64,000 nucleotides of DNA from Lachnospiraceae bacterium M18-1 (GCA_000403295.2 KE159611.1:681645-745644), one strand, 5' to 3'. Shown: positions 1 to 10,252, counted from the first letter of the stretch. The notes: generated by a model not told the origin, from the letters alone. A program made the numbers and translations.

Positions 1-204
1 AACCGGAATACCAAATATAGATATCAGGCGAATTTTTCAGAAGGGTTTAAAATCTGCAGAAATTTTTTGCGGATCCATAACAGGAAAAAGATCATGGATG
101 TGGAAGGTCTGATCGCCCAAAATATTGAGCCGATCAGACCGGGCAGAACCTTCACACGCCAGCAAAGATTTAAACTGCCAATCAGCTTTTGCTATCGTAA
201 TTAA
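1..204 (+). CDS. IS4-family transposase, C-terminal fragment cut by window edge
   Basis: This is the last 67 codons of a DDE transposase. It is identical to the end of the complete copy whose stop is at 14824. The start lies outside the window, so it is not known whether this copy is intact. It marks the left member of a pair of direct IS copies. Confidence 0.9.
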   Translation, partial: NRNTKYRYQANFSEGFKICRNFLRIHNRKKIMDVEGLIAQNIEPIRPGRTFTRQQRFKLPISFCYRN

Positions 205-470
205 ACGAAAAGGAAAGCTAACATCTTAAGTATACGACTTCTCCAGGCGGATTCAACCATTTTTTCAAAAATGGGCACATTCGTCTTATCGTCATGCCTT
301 CCCATCAAATTCAATCCGTAAGAATCTGTTTTTAAATCCCCTATGTTCCATTTTTCATCTTGTCTGACAGCATTTTCTCCTAATTTTTTCTCGGATTTCC
401 CTTAAGTTAACTGTTGTTTTGGCACCTCCTATGCATTTAATGGTAATTTTCCTTTAAGTTAATGACATTG
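1..470 (+). mobile_element. IS4-family insertion sequence, right part, copy 1
   Basis: Bases 1-470 match 14621-15090 with a single difference (g at 442, a at 15062). The right terminal inverted repeat ends at 470 in AATGACATTG. Just beyond it lies ATTCACAGCC, the start of a palindromic element that runs to 659, so this copy appears to have entered the left arm of that element. Confidence 0.9.
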
Positions 471-659
471 ATTCACAGCCATATAAAAATCAACAGACAG
501 ATTCGTCAAGCACAGCTTGTAAGAAGCTGTTTGATGATTTTTATATGACTGGAATCAGTCACTTCACCCACATAAGCAAAAAATCAAGATGCGAAGCATC
601 GGCAGACGGCTTTGCCGGCTGTTTTTGCGCATGTGTGTGAAGCGGCTGTGAATAGTAAC
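471..659. repeat. Palindromic element with GTTACTATTCACAGCC-type end
   Basis: The region begins ATTCACAGCC (471-480) and ends GGCTGTGAATAGTAAC (644-659), which are inverted repeats. The expected outer GTTACT of the left arm is missing because the IS ends there. Inside are further palindromes, including one with arms atataaaaatc and gatttttatat and one with a GCCGGC core near 610-622. No coding potential is seen. Bases 660-775 hold nothing recognisable. Confidence 0.6.
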
Positions 660-775
660 CGCTTCCTCCCCCTTCCTGATGTCTTTCTCTTGATACACCT
701 GGATCTAACCTTCCAGGCTCAGCAATTCCTTCGGCAGCCCCATCCTGTTCTTAACAGTTCTTTCCATATAGTTCC

Positions 776-2335
776 TTAGTCTTCATAAAACCTCAGTTCC
801 CCCCACACATCCATCAATTCTTTCCGGCGGACCAGTTTTGTTGTCGTCTTTCTGTCAAAGATCCGGATCTCACTGTTATACCCGTCATACTTCGGCCAGT
901 TCTCCGGATCCGGCTCTCCGGTTTTCGCAAATCTTACCCAGGGAGTATGCATCGCTTCGATCAGCGCGTTCTTCGTTTCTTCCGTCTCTCCTTCAAACAG
1001 GAACCGGCTGAATTTGAAGTCTTTATTTGCGAATACGCAGGGAATGTCAAATGCATGGGATGCTTTCCACCCTGTCTTTTCCCCATTAATGGAAACAAAT
1101 TCAAACCGGTACATCCACACGTCATTGTATTTTCTCTGGGCCTCCGCCACTTTCAGGGCCGGCATCTGGAACGCATAATCCGTAGCAAATTCGATAAACG
1201 GGTCGCCGCCTTCTGTGCGGAAATGGGACTGCACATCCGGAACTGCATTCTGGGTAAATTCCCCCTGCGCCCGAAACTCTTGAAACCGGTCTCTTGCCGA
1301 TGGATGATAGTAATTGATGATATCCGGGAGGGCGCTTGCATTGCCGTTTTTCTCAAACATTTCCGCAACCATGGCCCAGCTGTTCGGGAAGCCGGTCTTT
1401 TCCGGGTGTACGAACATGGTGCCCTCATCCTGATTCGTGCCGATGATAATCTTCACCCCCGCCGCGCTCCCGCCCCGGATGGCATCGATCGGACGGACCG
1501 GAAGCAGGTCGTCGATGACAGGCCCCGGCAGAAACATGCCTGGGTTTTTATATTGATGCTTTTCCGCCACATAGGTGTTGCCCTTCTGAAATTCATAGGG
1601 ATCTTCGGTCCTTAATTTGGGCAGGTCGTCTTCCGTCCAGCCCATTCCTTCCAAGAACAGGTCAATATTTTCCCGCGCGGTTTGGTGGGTGCAGACGCAG
1701 TTTGGCAGCGCACTCTGGATGACGGCCTGCCGGAACATGCCCTTCACCGCCGGAATCGCCAGCATATTGACTACCGATGCCCCGCCTGCGGATTCTCCCG
1801 CGATCGTCACCTGATCCGGGTCTCCGCCGAACGCCGCGATATTTTCATGGATCCAGGTAAGCGCCATGATCTGATCGGAAATCCCGCAGTTGCTGTCAAA
1901 GTCCCCGCAGCCCGGATAGGTTGTGAAATCGTAGAATCCCAGCACATTCATCCGGTACTGGAAGGATACGAATATCAGCCCGTCCCGTACAAACGCTTTT
2001 CCATTGTAAAGGGGCACTGACGCGGCTCCCGTGTTATAACCGCCGCCGTGGATCCATACGAATACCGGAAGGTTTCCGCCTTCTAAGGGGCGCTGTATGT
2101 TCAATGTCAGGCTGTCCTCGGAGCCTTTCAGTTCCCCCTCGTCCAGCTGGACGGATTCCGGGCCGTATTCTCTGGCCTCCAGGATTCCTTCCCAGGCGTC
2201 CATGGGAACCGCGCGCTTGAACCGCAGCTCCCCCACAGGCGGCTTTGCAAATGGGATACCCAGGTATTCGATCCGTCCTTCCCGCTCATAACCTCTGATC
2301 TTTCCGTTTTTTGTTTCTGCGATATATCCATCCAT
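776..2335 (-). CDS. Type-B carboxylesterase (alpha/beta hydrolase)
   Basis: This is a 519-residue serine esterase of the carboxylesterase type B family. It has the N-terminal YLGIPFAKPPVGELRF signature, an oxyanion-hole HGGGY near residue 96 and the nucleophile elbow GESAGG with Ser182. A SHAF segment near the C-terminus probably holds the catalytic His. The start at 2335 is chosen over upstream in-frame ATGs because GGGAG lies just before it and homology begins there. It is the last gene of a leftward cluster with a second esterase, GH3, HAD, GH2 and a GPH symporter, so removal of acyl groups from imported glycosides is a reasonable inference. No signal peptide is seen, so it is probably cytoplasmic. 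Confidence 0.88.
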   Translation of the reverse strand: MDGYIAETKNGKIRGYEREGRIEYLGIPFAKPPVGELRFKRAVPMDAWEGILEAREYGPESVQLDEGELKGSEDSLTLNIQRPLEGGNLPVFVWIHGGGYNTGAASVPLYNGKAFVRDGLIFVSFQYRMNVLGFYDFTTYPGCGDFDSNCGISDQIMALTWIHENIAAFGGDPDQVTIAGESAGGASVVNMLAIPAVKGMFRQAVIQSALPNCVCTHQTARENIDLFLEGMGWTEDDLPKLRTEDPYEFQKGNTYVAEKHQYKNPGMFLPGPVIDDLLPVRPIDAIRGGSAAGVKIIIGTNQDEGTMFVHPEKTGFPNSWAMVAEMFEKNGNASALPDIINYYHPSARDRFQEFRAQGEFTQNAVPDVQSHFRTEGGDPFIEFATDYAFQMPALKVAEAQRKYNDVWMYRFEFVSINGEKTGWKASHAFDIPCVFANKDFKFSRFLFEGETEETKNALIEAMHTPWVRFAKTGEPDPENWPKYDGYNSEIRIFDRKTTTKLVRRKELMDVWGELRFYED

Positions 2336-2470
2336 CTTTCTTCTCCCTTGAATCATACTCCGGACTGTTACCCACTGTTTACAGCACCGCTGCCCGCATG
2401 AAAACCGGTCAGCGATGCTGTCTGTATCATTCCTAAACGCAGCGGATAATGTCATACCCTATTCTTCCTG

Positions 2471-3814
2471 CTAAGACAGATATTCAACATATGGATTCTC
2501 TTTTACACATGGACGCCAGATCTTTGGGATACCATCATTTGGATCACCGTTTTTCATAAAATTACTCCAATAGCGAATCATTTTCTCCGACAGTGAAATA
2601 TCCGCCTCCTCCATGGGGCGCCAACAGAAATCAAAACTTCCAAAAACATACCAAAGCTCCGCAGAGTGGAATGCCCCCGCCTCATCTCCAGGCAGCTTGC
2701 GATCAAAATAGTAGACATAGACATTGGAATCTATCATCTTCGCATAGGCAAGATTGCCGGCGTGCATGGGGTTGTTGTCTGGATTTGGATTTTCTTTTGC
2801 GGACGTCAGATCGTCCCCGTTACAGCCGAGAATACAGGGAACGGATAGAACCTCTCCCTTCTCGATTCGGGCGTTGCCGTCCTCAGGAATCAGTTCTTCG
2901 TCAATTACCGGGACGTATGGCATCCCTTTGTGCTGAATAAAGGCCGTGCCAAGCGCTTTGCTCAGAGCTGTCATCAAATCTTCAATCGGTGTCTCCCACA
3001 GAGCCTTTTTGGCTTCTTCCCGTTTCTCCTTGTTCTCCTTCCAGCCCTGAGACGAAATCCCCAAAGCCTCCAGCACATCGTCGCCGAAAGTCTCCGCCTT
3101 TTCAATCGGACGATATTCACCCAGAGGATTATGATACCCTCCGCCACTTTGGAGAATCATTCGCTGAAACAGGCCGTGGCTGTGCGGCGACACTGCCAGT
3201 GCCTGCAAACTCATGGCTCCTGCAGACTGCCCGAAGACGGTAATATTTTCCCCATCTCCGCCGAAGGCTGCGATATTCTCCTTGACCCAGGTGATCGCCA
3301 TGAGCTGATCCCAAAGCCCCAAATTACCACCGGCCTTGTTCTCCCCCTCCACACCAAGCAGGGGATGGCAAAGAAAACCGAGGGCACCCAGGCGATAATT
3401 AATCGTCACAATAATCACGCCGGTCTTAGCCAATGCGTCGCATACAAAAGGTAAATTGCTTCCGGCGCCGCCCATAAAGGCGCCACCATGGACATAAACG
3501 GCGACAGGAAGCACCGTATCAAAACCGTCTGGCACCCAGATATTCAGGTACAGACAATCTTCGCTGACGGGCACCTCAAAGTCCGGATTATCATAAAACT
3601 CTTTCTTGTAAAAGGTATCCCGGGGATTACCGAACTGGATGCTTTTGTTGCCAAAGTGGTCAGCCATGAAAACGCCTTTCCAGGGCTTTGGTCTCTGTGG
3701 CTTACGCCAGCGAAGCTCTCCGACAGGCGGCTTGGCATAAGGAACGCCTTTGTAAACTGTACAACCGCGCTCTGAGACACCTTTGATTTGTCCATATTTA
3801 GTCTGAATAACCAT
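2471..3814 (-). CDS. Type-B carboxylesterase, second copy
   Basis: This 447-residue type-B carboxylesterase has YKGVPYAKPPVGELRW near its start, HGGAFMGG at the oxyanion hole and the nucleophile motif GQSAGA with Ser197. It is only distantly similar to the neighbouring esterase, so this is not a recent duplication. The start at 3814 follows GGAGG; a longer reading would overlap the GH3 gene upstream. It lies 19 bp after the GH3 stop, inside the same leftward operon. Substrate unknown; de-esterification of plant or host glycoconjugates is inferred from context. Confidence 0.88.
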   Translation of the reverse strand: MVIQTKYGQIKGVSERGCTVYKGVPYAKPPVGELRWRKPQRPKPWKGVFMADHFGNKSIQFGNPRDTFYKKEFYDNPDFEVPVSEDCLYLNIWVPDGFDTVLPVAVYVHGGAFMGGAGSNLPFVCDALAKTGVIIVTINYRLGALGFLCHPLLGVEGENKAGGNLGLWDQLMAITWVKENIAAFGGDGENITVFGQSAGAMSLQALAVSPHSHGLFQRMILQSGGGYHNPLGEYRPIEKAETFGDDVLEALGISSQGWKENKEKREEAKKALWETPIEDLMTALSKALGTAFIQHKGMPYVPVIDEELIPEDGNARIEKGEVLSVPCILGCNGDDLTSAKENPNPDNNPMHAGNLAYAKMIDSNVYVYYFDRKLPGDEAGAFHSAELWYVFGSFDFCWRPMEEADISLSEKMIRYWSNFMKNGDPNDGIPKIWRPCVKENPYVEYLS

Positions 3815-3833
3815 ATGTTTTCCTCCGTTTCTG

Positions 3834-5576
3834 TTATAAGCGTGTTTCCCAGCGGTCACAGAAGACATTATCCTCCGCTTTGCCGGTAAATGTACTCTTT
3901 CCGATCATCTTTTCAACTGCAGCGTGGATATTCTCCTGCTTGCTGCCGTAGGCATTGATAAAGGTCTTTGCCTGCGGCACGTCGATCAGATGATTGGTGA
4001 GGTTGAGACTGATTGCCACAGTAGGTACTTCAGCCAGATACCAGGGCTGATCGATCGAATGGTCGGTCGACCAAGTGATGCGAACTTCATTTGTCTGGGC
4101 GTAACCAGTAAAGTTCAGCACTAACAGCACTAAATCGTACTTGCTCTTAAAAGCCTCCCTGGAGCCCTTGTCCATCATTGTAAGAAAATTATGGAAACTG
4201 ACACCGTTTTCCACCTCTAAATCGTAAAAGGTGGGACAGATGTCAACAGCAAAACCTACAGCCTCCAGTTCCTCCTTTAACAAGTCTTTCGTCTTATCGC
4301 CCTGATAGGCACGTGAGTTGGGAATGTTGTGCTCATAAACCAAAAAGATGCGCTTGCCGACAGGATCAATCGGTAACAGCTCCTGCGTATCCTTCACCAG
4401 AGTGATACAGCGATCGGCAGCCTCTTTTCGGAATAAAAGATGCTCGGCACAGCCTATATATTTCTCCCTGATCTCGGGTGCAGGATAGTTATAACCTTCA
4501 TTCAACCCCAGCCTGGCCTTAAGTCCCAGAATCCGCATTAGTGCCTCATCGAGCCGTTCGGAAGTAATGATACCGTTCTCCACACCCGCACGAAGATAAG
4601 CCATATCCTCTGCAGTATCGTTGGTAAACAACAGCATATCGCATCCGGCGGCAATCGCGGCAGGAAGAGCTTTTTGGCGCGGCATAACTGCATTGAAGCC
4701 AATCATCTGTGTAGCATCCGTTACAATCAGACCATTAAATCCCAGTTCACCGCGCAACATCCCGATAAGCAATTCCGGTGAGAGTGTGGCCGGGAGAATC
4801 TCTTCATCCCGAATACCAGGCAGGAACTTACGGGAAAGAGCAGGCTGGCATATATGCCCCACCATGATACTCTCAATCCCATCTTCGATGAGTCCCCGGT
4901 AAACCTTCCCGAAGCTATTCTCCCAGTCCTCAGCGTTCAGATCGTTGCACCCCATAACCAAATGCTGATCTCGCTCTTCAGTACCATCTCCTGGGAAATG
5001 CTTGGCGGTACAAGCCATAGAAAACCCTGAATCACGCACCCCACGTATATAGGCACGGGCCATATCCAACACTGTATCAGGGTTTTCTCCGAAACTTCGG
5101 GTGTTAACAATGGTATTGCGCCAGTTTAAATAGATATCGCATACGGGGTTGAAGAGCCAATTGGCTCCAATACTGCCCGACTCGCGGGCACTGGTAAGAC
5201 CGATATGATACGCAGTAACCGGATCAGCGCCGGCCGCGGCCTGCGCTGCTGTGGCAACATAAGTCCCGTCCGGCACACATTCCGCCCCGCCGGTATCGCA
5301 GTTGGCAGCGATCAACAGGGGAATGCGGCTGTGTTTTTGATAAAGACGGTTTTGCTCATAGGTCTCGTCTGCAGTCTTGCGCTGCCAGCGCAGTCCACCC
5401 TGATGCCAGGTATCCAATTCGTTTTTAATGCCGCTCTCATCAACTCCCGGTAAGTAGGTCATAATGACAAACAGCTGCCCCAGCTTTTCCTCAAGGGACA
5501 TACTCTTAATACTTTGCTCGACCCAGCAGATCTGCTGATCATTCAGATAAAACGGCTTTGCCTTCAAATTGACCAT
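3834..5576 (-). CDS. Glycoside hydrolase family 3 protein (NagZ-like fold)
   Basis: This 580-residue GH3 enzyme has an N-terminal barrel with KHFPGDG at 192-198, followed by a D-x-H pair that matches the acid/base loop of beta-N-acetylhexosaminidase-type GH3 proteins. The nucleophile segment VTDAT contains Asp287. The last 200 residues form a GH3 C-terminal-like domain. It has no signal peptide, so it should act on imported oligosaccharides. The start follows GGGGAGAG. One base separates it from the HAD gene upstream and 19 bp from the esterase downstream, so the genes are co-transcribed. Hexosaminidase versus beta-glucosidase activity cannot be told from sequence. Confidence 0.9.
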   Translation of the reverse strand: MVNLKAKPFYLNDQQICWVEQSIKSMSLEEKLGQLFVIMTYLPGVDESGIKNELDTWHQGGLRWQRKTADETYEQNRLYQKHSRIPLLIAANCDTGGAECVPDGTYVATAAQAAAGADPVTAYHIGLTSARESGSIGANWLFNPVCDIYLNWRNTIVNTRSFGENPDTVLDMARAYIRGVRDSGFSMACTAKHFPGDGTEERDQHLVMGCNDLNAEDWENSFGKVYRGLIEDGIESIMVGHICQPALSRKFLPGIRDEEILPATLSPELLIGMLRGELGFNGLIVTDATQMIGFNAVMPRQKALPAAIAAGCDMLLFTNDTAEDMAYLRAGVENGIITSERLDEALMRILGLKARLGLNEGYNYPAPEIREKYIGCAEHLLFRKEAADRCITLVKDTQELLPIDPVGKRIFLVYEHNIPNSRAYQGDKTKDLLKEELEAVGFAVDICPTFYDLEVENGVSFHNFLTMMDKGSREAFKSKYDLVLLVLNFTGYAQTNEVRITWSTDHSIDQPWYLAEVPTVAISLNLTNHLIDVPQAKTFINAYGSKQENIHAAVEKMIGKSTFTGKAEDNVFCDRWETRL

Positions 5577-5577
5577 T

Positions 5578-6426
5578 TTATTTCTCTCCCCTCGATAGAT
5601 TGTCCAAAAATTCCTCTTCTTTCTGACGGCCGTAGTCCTGATACTGACCGTCTTTCAACAACTGGGCAGCATAGGGAAATTCCTGCCAGCTCTCTGTTTC
5701 CTTCCGAACCAGAATAGGATAGTAGAAAACGCTGTTTTGCTCTGCAGCTGCCTTGTCGCCGGGCGCATCACCCACCATAAGAATATGATTTTTTGCATAG
5801 CCTTTCTTTTTCAGTTCAGCAATACAATGCGCCTTGCTGCCCACATCCTGGCACAGCACCAGATCCACCCGTTCGAGCAGTCCGAATTTCATCCACTCTT
5901 CTTCCACTGCGTCCCGGTTGGCACTGGAAACAACAGCAATATCCGCGAAGGGTCGAACGGCTTCAAAGCCTTCTCTAACGCCTGCGAAGGCCTTTTTAAC
6001 TTCCCAGGGCAGCGCTGCAATTGCCTGGTTGACCGCATACGACCAGTTCAAAGCTTTCTTTAAGATTGGTGCATTGTTTTGGGCAATCTCGGCCTCCAGT
6101 GCGCTGTTGGAGAGTTCTTTGGACTCATCAACCCATTTACGCAGTTCCTTCACACCTTCAATAGGCATGAGGATCGAATCCACTTCCTCCAGCAGCATAA
6201 CCAGGCCTTTGAAACGGTTGATGCCTCGTGTCATACTGTAGAGATTGATTTCATCCCAGCGAGCCAGGAGCTTTTCCTGCCATTCCTCCAGTCCCCATTC
6301 CATGATGATACAGGGACCAAAGCAGCGTTTGTGTTTGATATCCATGGTATCCACTGCACAGCCATCCGAATCCACGCAGATTAGATACTCCTTTTTCTTT
6401 TTAAATTCTTTCAGCAATACTGCCAT
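5578..6426 (-). CDS. HAD-superfamily hydrolase
   Basis: This 282-residue protein has the HAD nucleophile motif DSDGCAVDT near residues 19-27 and a late MVGDAPGDKAAAE segment matching the metal-binding acidic motif. A helical cap lies between them. It is probably a sugar-phosphate phosphatase or related phosphotransferase in the cytoplasm. The start follows AGGAGGG. It sits between GH2 and GH3 in the leftward cluster, which suggests a role in processing the sugar released there. The substrate cannot be deduced. Confidence 0.85.
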   Translation of the reverse strand: MAVLLKEFKKKKEYLICVDSDGCAVDTMDIKHKRCFGPCIIMEWGLEEWQEKLLARWDEINLYSMTRGINRFKGLVMLLEEVDSILMPIEGVKELRKWVDESKELSNSALEAEIAQNNAPILKKALNWSYAVNQAIAALPWEVKKAFAGVREGFEAVRPFADIAVVSSANRDAVEEEWMKFGLLERVDLVLCQDVGSKAHCIAELKKKGYAKNHILMVGDAPGDKAAAEQNSVFYYPILVRKETESWQEFPYAAQLLKDGQYQDYGRQKEEEFLDNLSRGEK

Positions 6427-6445
6427 CTTTTTCCCTCCTGGTTAT

Positions 6446-6478
6446 AAAAAACAGGCACAGTTTTTACACTGTGTCCTG
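6446..6478 (-). terminator. Intercistronic hairpin with U-run
   Basis: On the minus strand a stem of CAGGACACAG against CTGTGCCTG, loop about 8 nt, is followed by six T. It lies 27 bp after the GH2 stop and just upstream of the HAD ribosome binding site. It probably attenuates transcription from GH2 into HAD, GH3 and the esterases. Confidence 0.6.
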
Positions 6479-6505
6479 AAAACAAAAGTACGTTCTTGTT
6501 TCGGT

Positions 6506-8716
6506 TTAATATTCTTTTGCGATCTCATGCAGTGCATCATTGATATGCAGCATAGTGTCTGTATCATCTTTTAAATCCCGGCTCAAGATACTCTTCATGC
6601 TTAGGCCCAATGGAATCAGATCCTGATCCATAGCTTTCACCAACTCAGGCACATACCGCATAAGAACCTCCCGCGCTTTTGTGCACTGCATTACATCATC
6701 TGCCGTGTCCATGATAGAATAGTACCCCTCTTTGACGGTGTCGTCATCACTCAAAAACCAGTTGCGGACAGTCCCCACGCCTTGATCGGGCAGGCAATAG
6801 CTCTCATCCTCGTACTCAACACGCTCAAAGACGCAGTGATCTTTCCACCCTCCCGCTACGGCGCGAACCGTGTTTTCTCCTGGCCGCAATGCCACCTTGC
6901 GAAATACAACGGTTCCGTTTCCATTGTTCTCCGCCCTTCCCCACTCATCTCCGTTAATAGTAAGCACAACAGAGGACTGGTTGGTGTAAACTTTGATATC
7001 AATGGCCTTGCGGGCACGCTTGATAAAGCGCTGGGAGCAGATGTGCACAAAGGGCTCTTTTGACCATACCGCCTTGTAGTAATAAAAGGCATCTTTCCGA
7101 AGAGACCGGTCGTGGCTTACCAGCCCTTTCGAATTGAGGAATTTCACGCCGCCCTCATTGCGCCGGTCGCTGGAAAAGTCAAACATATTCCACACAAAGC
7201 TGCCCCACAGATAGTCCTTTCCACGCAGAATTGGATAGACCGTCTCATGGAACAATGCCTGGTATTCCTCTGAGTAATCCTTGACCTTCGGCTCCTCGGA
7301 ATGCAGTGCGGGATTGCTGTCCACGCCGTATTCGCTGACCCCCAATGGCATTTCGGGCCTGGCCGCATGCAGCTTATCCAGATAGTTTCCATAGTCAGAC
7401 ATTTCTCCATAATACCAACCAAAGTAGATGTTATAACCAATCATATCTGTGATCTTATTCAACTCACTGGAGAATTTGACAGTATACAGGTTAGCAGCGC
7501 TGACCAAGCGGTTAGGATCCAATTCTTTGGCCAGCTTTGTCAGCATCCGACAACCCTCATGCATATATGGTGCGTCTTTGAACATCCCAATCTCGTTCTG
7601 AATTCCCCAACAGAAAATCGAGGGATGGTGGAGATTCTGGAGAATCAGCTCCCTGAGCTGATCCGCGGCATTTTCCAACAAGACCTGACTCTCCGTCATT
7701 TTCAGCATGGGGATTTCCGCCCAAACTAAAAGACCGGCCTCGTCGCAACAGCTGTAGGTGTGCTGTGCATGCTGATAGTGAGATAAGCGTACAGCGTTTG
7801 CGCCGATCTCGCGGATGAATGCGAAATCATCATCAATCTGTCTGTCTGATACAGCATTGAATACTCCGGCGCAATCCTGATGCTTGGCAACGCCGCAGAG
7901 TTTCACACGCTCTCCGTTAAGACGTAATCCTTCTTCTGGACTCATGGTAATATGCCGGAATCCCAGACGAAGGCTCACCTCATCATCTATCTCTCCCATG
8001 CCCGTCAAAAGACTTGCGCAAAGCGTGTAGAGATTTACGCCCGCCTTTCCATTCCAGAGCCGGGGCGCAGGGACTTCCAGTCTGACGATCTCGCAGGGAT
8101 CTGCCACATAGCTGGCGGTAAGTTCTCCGTCCGGTCCGGTCAGCATGTAGCGAATTTGCACACCAGGGTCTGTTATGCATACATGAGACGAAATACTGAC
8201 AATTCCCGTACCATCCTTTTCGATGTCAGCTGAGGCGATAACACCGTCGGTTCCATAATAAAGATAATCAAAATGATTTTCCTCGGTAATCAGAATATTC
8301 ACGTTGCGGTACAGGCCACCAAAAACGGTAAAATCACCGAAATTCGGCAATACTTCTGGATTGATACTGTTGTCCAGGTAAACATCAATGGAAAGGCTGC
8401 CGTTTAAAAGAGCCTCTTGTGGAATAGGAAACCGAAAACGGGCATAACCGCCCCGGTGTTCGCCCACAGGCCTGCCGTTCACGAAGACACGGCAGACCTG
8501 ATCAGCACCCTCAAACTCAAGGAAAGCTTTACACCACTTCGGATTGGTCGAAAGCTCCCTGTGATAGACCACAACGCCGTGATACGGATCCTCATCCGTA
8601 TACCATGTATGCGGCAGAGAGACATTCTCCCAGGCGATCCCTTCCAGAGTAAATGGAATCGTTCCATCCGGAATTTTGGCAAACTGCCAGGATTGATTCA
8701 ATGAAATTCGTTGCAT
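6506..8716 (-). CDS. Glycoside hydrolase family 2 beta-glycosidase
   Basis: This 736-residue GH2 enzyme has an N-terminal jelly-roll (about 1-145), an immunoglobulin-like domain (to about 250), a TIM barrel (about 260-545) and a C-terminal beta domain. The acid/base is Glu375 in WGIQNEIG and the nucleophile is Glu462 in VSEYG. The length fits beta-galactosidase or beta-glucuronidase relatives. There is no signal peptide, so it is cytoplasmic and fits uptake by the adjacent GPH symporter. The start follows AAGGAG. A terminator-like hairpin after the stop may set its level above that of the downstream genes. Sugar specificity is unresolved. Confidence 0.92.
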   Translation of the reverse strand: MQRISLNQSWQFAKIPDGTIPFTLEGIAWENVSLPHTWYTDEDPYHGVVVYHRELSTNPKWCKAFLEFEGADQVCRVFVNGRPVGEHRGGYARFRFPIPQEALLNGSLSIDVYLDNSINPEVLPNFGDFTVFGGLYRNVNILITEENHFDYLYYGTDGVIASADIEKDGTGIVSISSHVCITDPGVQIRYMLTGPDGELTASYVADPCEIVRLEVPAPRLWNGKAGVNLYTLCASLLTGMGEIDDEVSLRLGFRHITMSPEEGLRLNGERVKLCGVAKHQDCAGVFNAVSDRQIDDDFAFIREIGANAVRLSHYQHAQHTYSCCDEAGLLVWAEIPMLKMTESQVLLENAADQLRELILQNLHHPSIFCWGIQNEIGMFKDAPYMHEGCRMLTKLAKELDPNRLVSAANLYTVKFSSELNKITDMIGYNIYFGWYYGEMSDYGNYLDKLHAARPEMPLGVSEYGVDSNPALHSEEPKVKDYSEEYQALFHETVYPILRGKDYLWGSFVWNMFDFSSDRRNEGGVKFLNSKGLVSHDRSLRKDAFYYYKAVWSKEPFVHICSQRFIKRARKAIDIKVYTNQSSVVLTINGDEWGRAENNGNGTVVFRKVALRPGENTVRAVAGGWKDHCVFERVEYEDESYCLPDQGVGTVRNWFLSDDDTVKEGYYSIMDTADDVMQCTKAREVLMRYVPELVKAMDQDLIPLGLSMKSILSRDLKDDTDTMLHINDALHEIAKEY

Positions 8717-8776
8717 AAAAATCTCCTTTCCTGCGGTCTGATACTTTTTGTCTTATTGTTATTTGACATGTCTTGT

Positions 8777-10162
8777 TTATGCATCTGCCTCAGGCTGCGC
8801 ACGGCGAACCTCTAGTGTCTTTCGGATTTCTTCGCTCTGTGCGGGCGTGATATTATAGATGATCCCCACCCCCAGCAATTCAACGAGGCAGGACAGCACA
8901 GGCAGGCCAACTGCCAGCATACGGACATTAGGGCCGAATGCCGCAGCCTGCTCGGAAGCGCCGGAAACGAAGCCGATGAGCGGCAGCATAGCAGCAACCG
9001 TTGAGGACGCGACGGCAGTACCAATCTTGCGGCTGAATGTGTAGATTGAGTATAAAGTACCATCGGATCTCTCATTGCTCTTATACTCCTGATAGTCCAT
9101 ACATTGTGCCACCAGAGCCCAGGTCAGCATGATAAAGATGGTCTGGCCGATGTTGGCAACGGTATTGACAAACATGAAAACGTACACATTAGCAATGGGG
9201 AACATCACCAACAAGAGACTGCATACAATGTTGAGACATACTGCGGTGAGGATGGTCTTGCGGGGTCCAAACTTCTTGGAAAGCCTCGGAACCATGATGA
9301 AACAAAACACCATTACAGGTACACTCATAAAAGAGCTCATGGACATGGCTTTGGGTGCATGGTAGTACTCACGGTACATGTAGCTGGCCAAGGAGCCATT
9401 GGCTTGGTTGGAGAACATAGAACCCAGGGAAGCAATCATCATGCCAATCAGGGGACGGTTGGTCAAGGCGCCCTTGAGAACATGCCAGAAGCTATACTTT
9501 TTCTGTTTTGCCTTAACGCCATCCTCAAGCTGAATGTTCTCCTTGCACAGAGTGAGCAGCAGGGTGTAGAAAATAAGGGAACCGACTGACGCGATCATGG
9601 CCAGCGTAAAGTAACCGGAAGCCTTTGGGGTGTGATCCTCGTTCCAAATCAGCTGTGGGATCAGCGCCATAAATGTAACACCTACACCCATACCGCCAAT
9701 GGCCCGGGCACGGGAAAGCTTGGTGCGGCTTTCAGGATCATCAGTGATGACCGAGGCCATAGCTCCATAAGGCATGGAGGCTCCGGTATAACTCATGCCG
9801 TAAATAAGGTACAGGGCGGCAACCCAGGCCATCTTGGCGCCTTGACTCCATGCAGACACATCTGAAAAAATGAGCAGGCATGACAGCGCCAGCGGAATCA
9901 TGGCGATGCGGATGTAGGGCTTAAAGCGGTCACCGGACTTGCCGATTTTGAAACGGTCGGGCAACGAACCGATCAGTGGATCGTTGATACCATCCCAGAT
10001 ACGAGCCACCAGAAACAGGCCGGCCATCCACTTAGGATCAATACCAAGAACATAGGTCGCAAAGGTCAGAATCCACATATCAATGTAGAGATTGATAAGG
10101 CTTCCGCCGTAATCACCACAAAAGTAGCCGAATTGTTCTTTGAACTTTACCTTGTAATTCAT
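8777..10162 (-). CDS. GPH-family sugar:cation symporter
   Basis: This 461-residue polytopic membrane protein belongs to the glycoside-pentoside-hexuronide (MelB-like) branch of the MFS. The N-terminal GYFCGDYGGSLINLYIDMW region and the WDGINDPLIGSLPDR loop are typical, and about 12 membrane segments can be followed. It should import a glycoside or uronide with a cation. It heads a leftward unit with GH2, HAD, GH3 and two esterases. Upstream is a perfect 12-bp palindrome that may be a regulator site. The presence of a second GPH gene suggests two related substrates. Confidence 0.9.
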   Translation of the reverse strand: MNYKVKFKEQFGYFCGDYGGSLINLYIDMWILTFATYVLGIDPKWMAGLFLVARIWDGINDPLIGSLPDRFKIGKSGDRFKPYIRIAMIPLALSCLLIFSDVSAWSQGAKMAWVAALYLIYGMSYTGASMPYGAMASVITDDPESRTKLSRARAIGGMGVGVTFMALIPQLIWNEDHTPKASGYFTLAMIASVGSLIFYTLLLTLCKENIQLEDGVKAKQKKYSFWHVLKGALTNRPLIGMMIASLGSMFSNQANGSLASYMYREYYHAPKAMSMSSFMSVPVMVFCFIMVPRLSKKFGPRKTILTAVCLNIVCSLLLVMFPIANVYVFMFVNTVANIGQTIFIMLTWALVAQCMDYQEYKSNERSDGTLYSIYTFSRKIGTAVASSTVAAMLPLIGFVSGASEQAAAFGPNVRMLAVGLPVLSCLVELLGVGIIYNITPAQSEEIRKTLEVRRAQPEADA

Positions 10163-10240
10163 TTCATTTCCTCCTTGATTTGATAAAAATCCTGGCTGTA
10201 AATAATAACTGCTATTTCACAATTTATAATAGGATAAACT

Positions 10241-10252
10241 GTTTCATGAAAC
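10241..10252. promoter_or_regulatory. Perfect palindrome upstream of GPH-GH2 operon
   Basis: GTTTCATGAAAC is its own reverse complement and lies 79 bp upstream of the symporter start, in AT-rich sequence that contains TATAAT-like tracts. It is a plausible operator, but no regulator can be assigned. Confidence 0.35.
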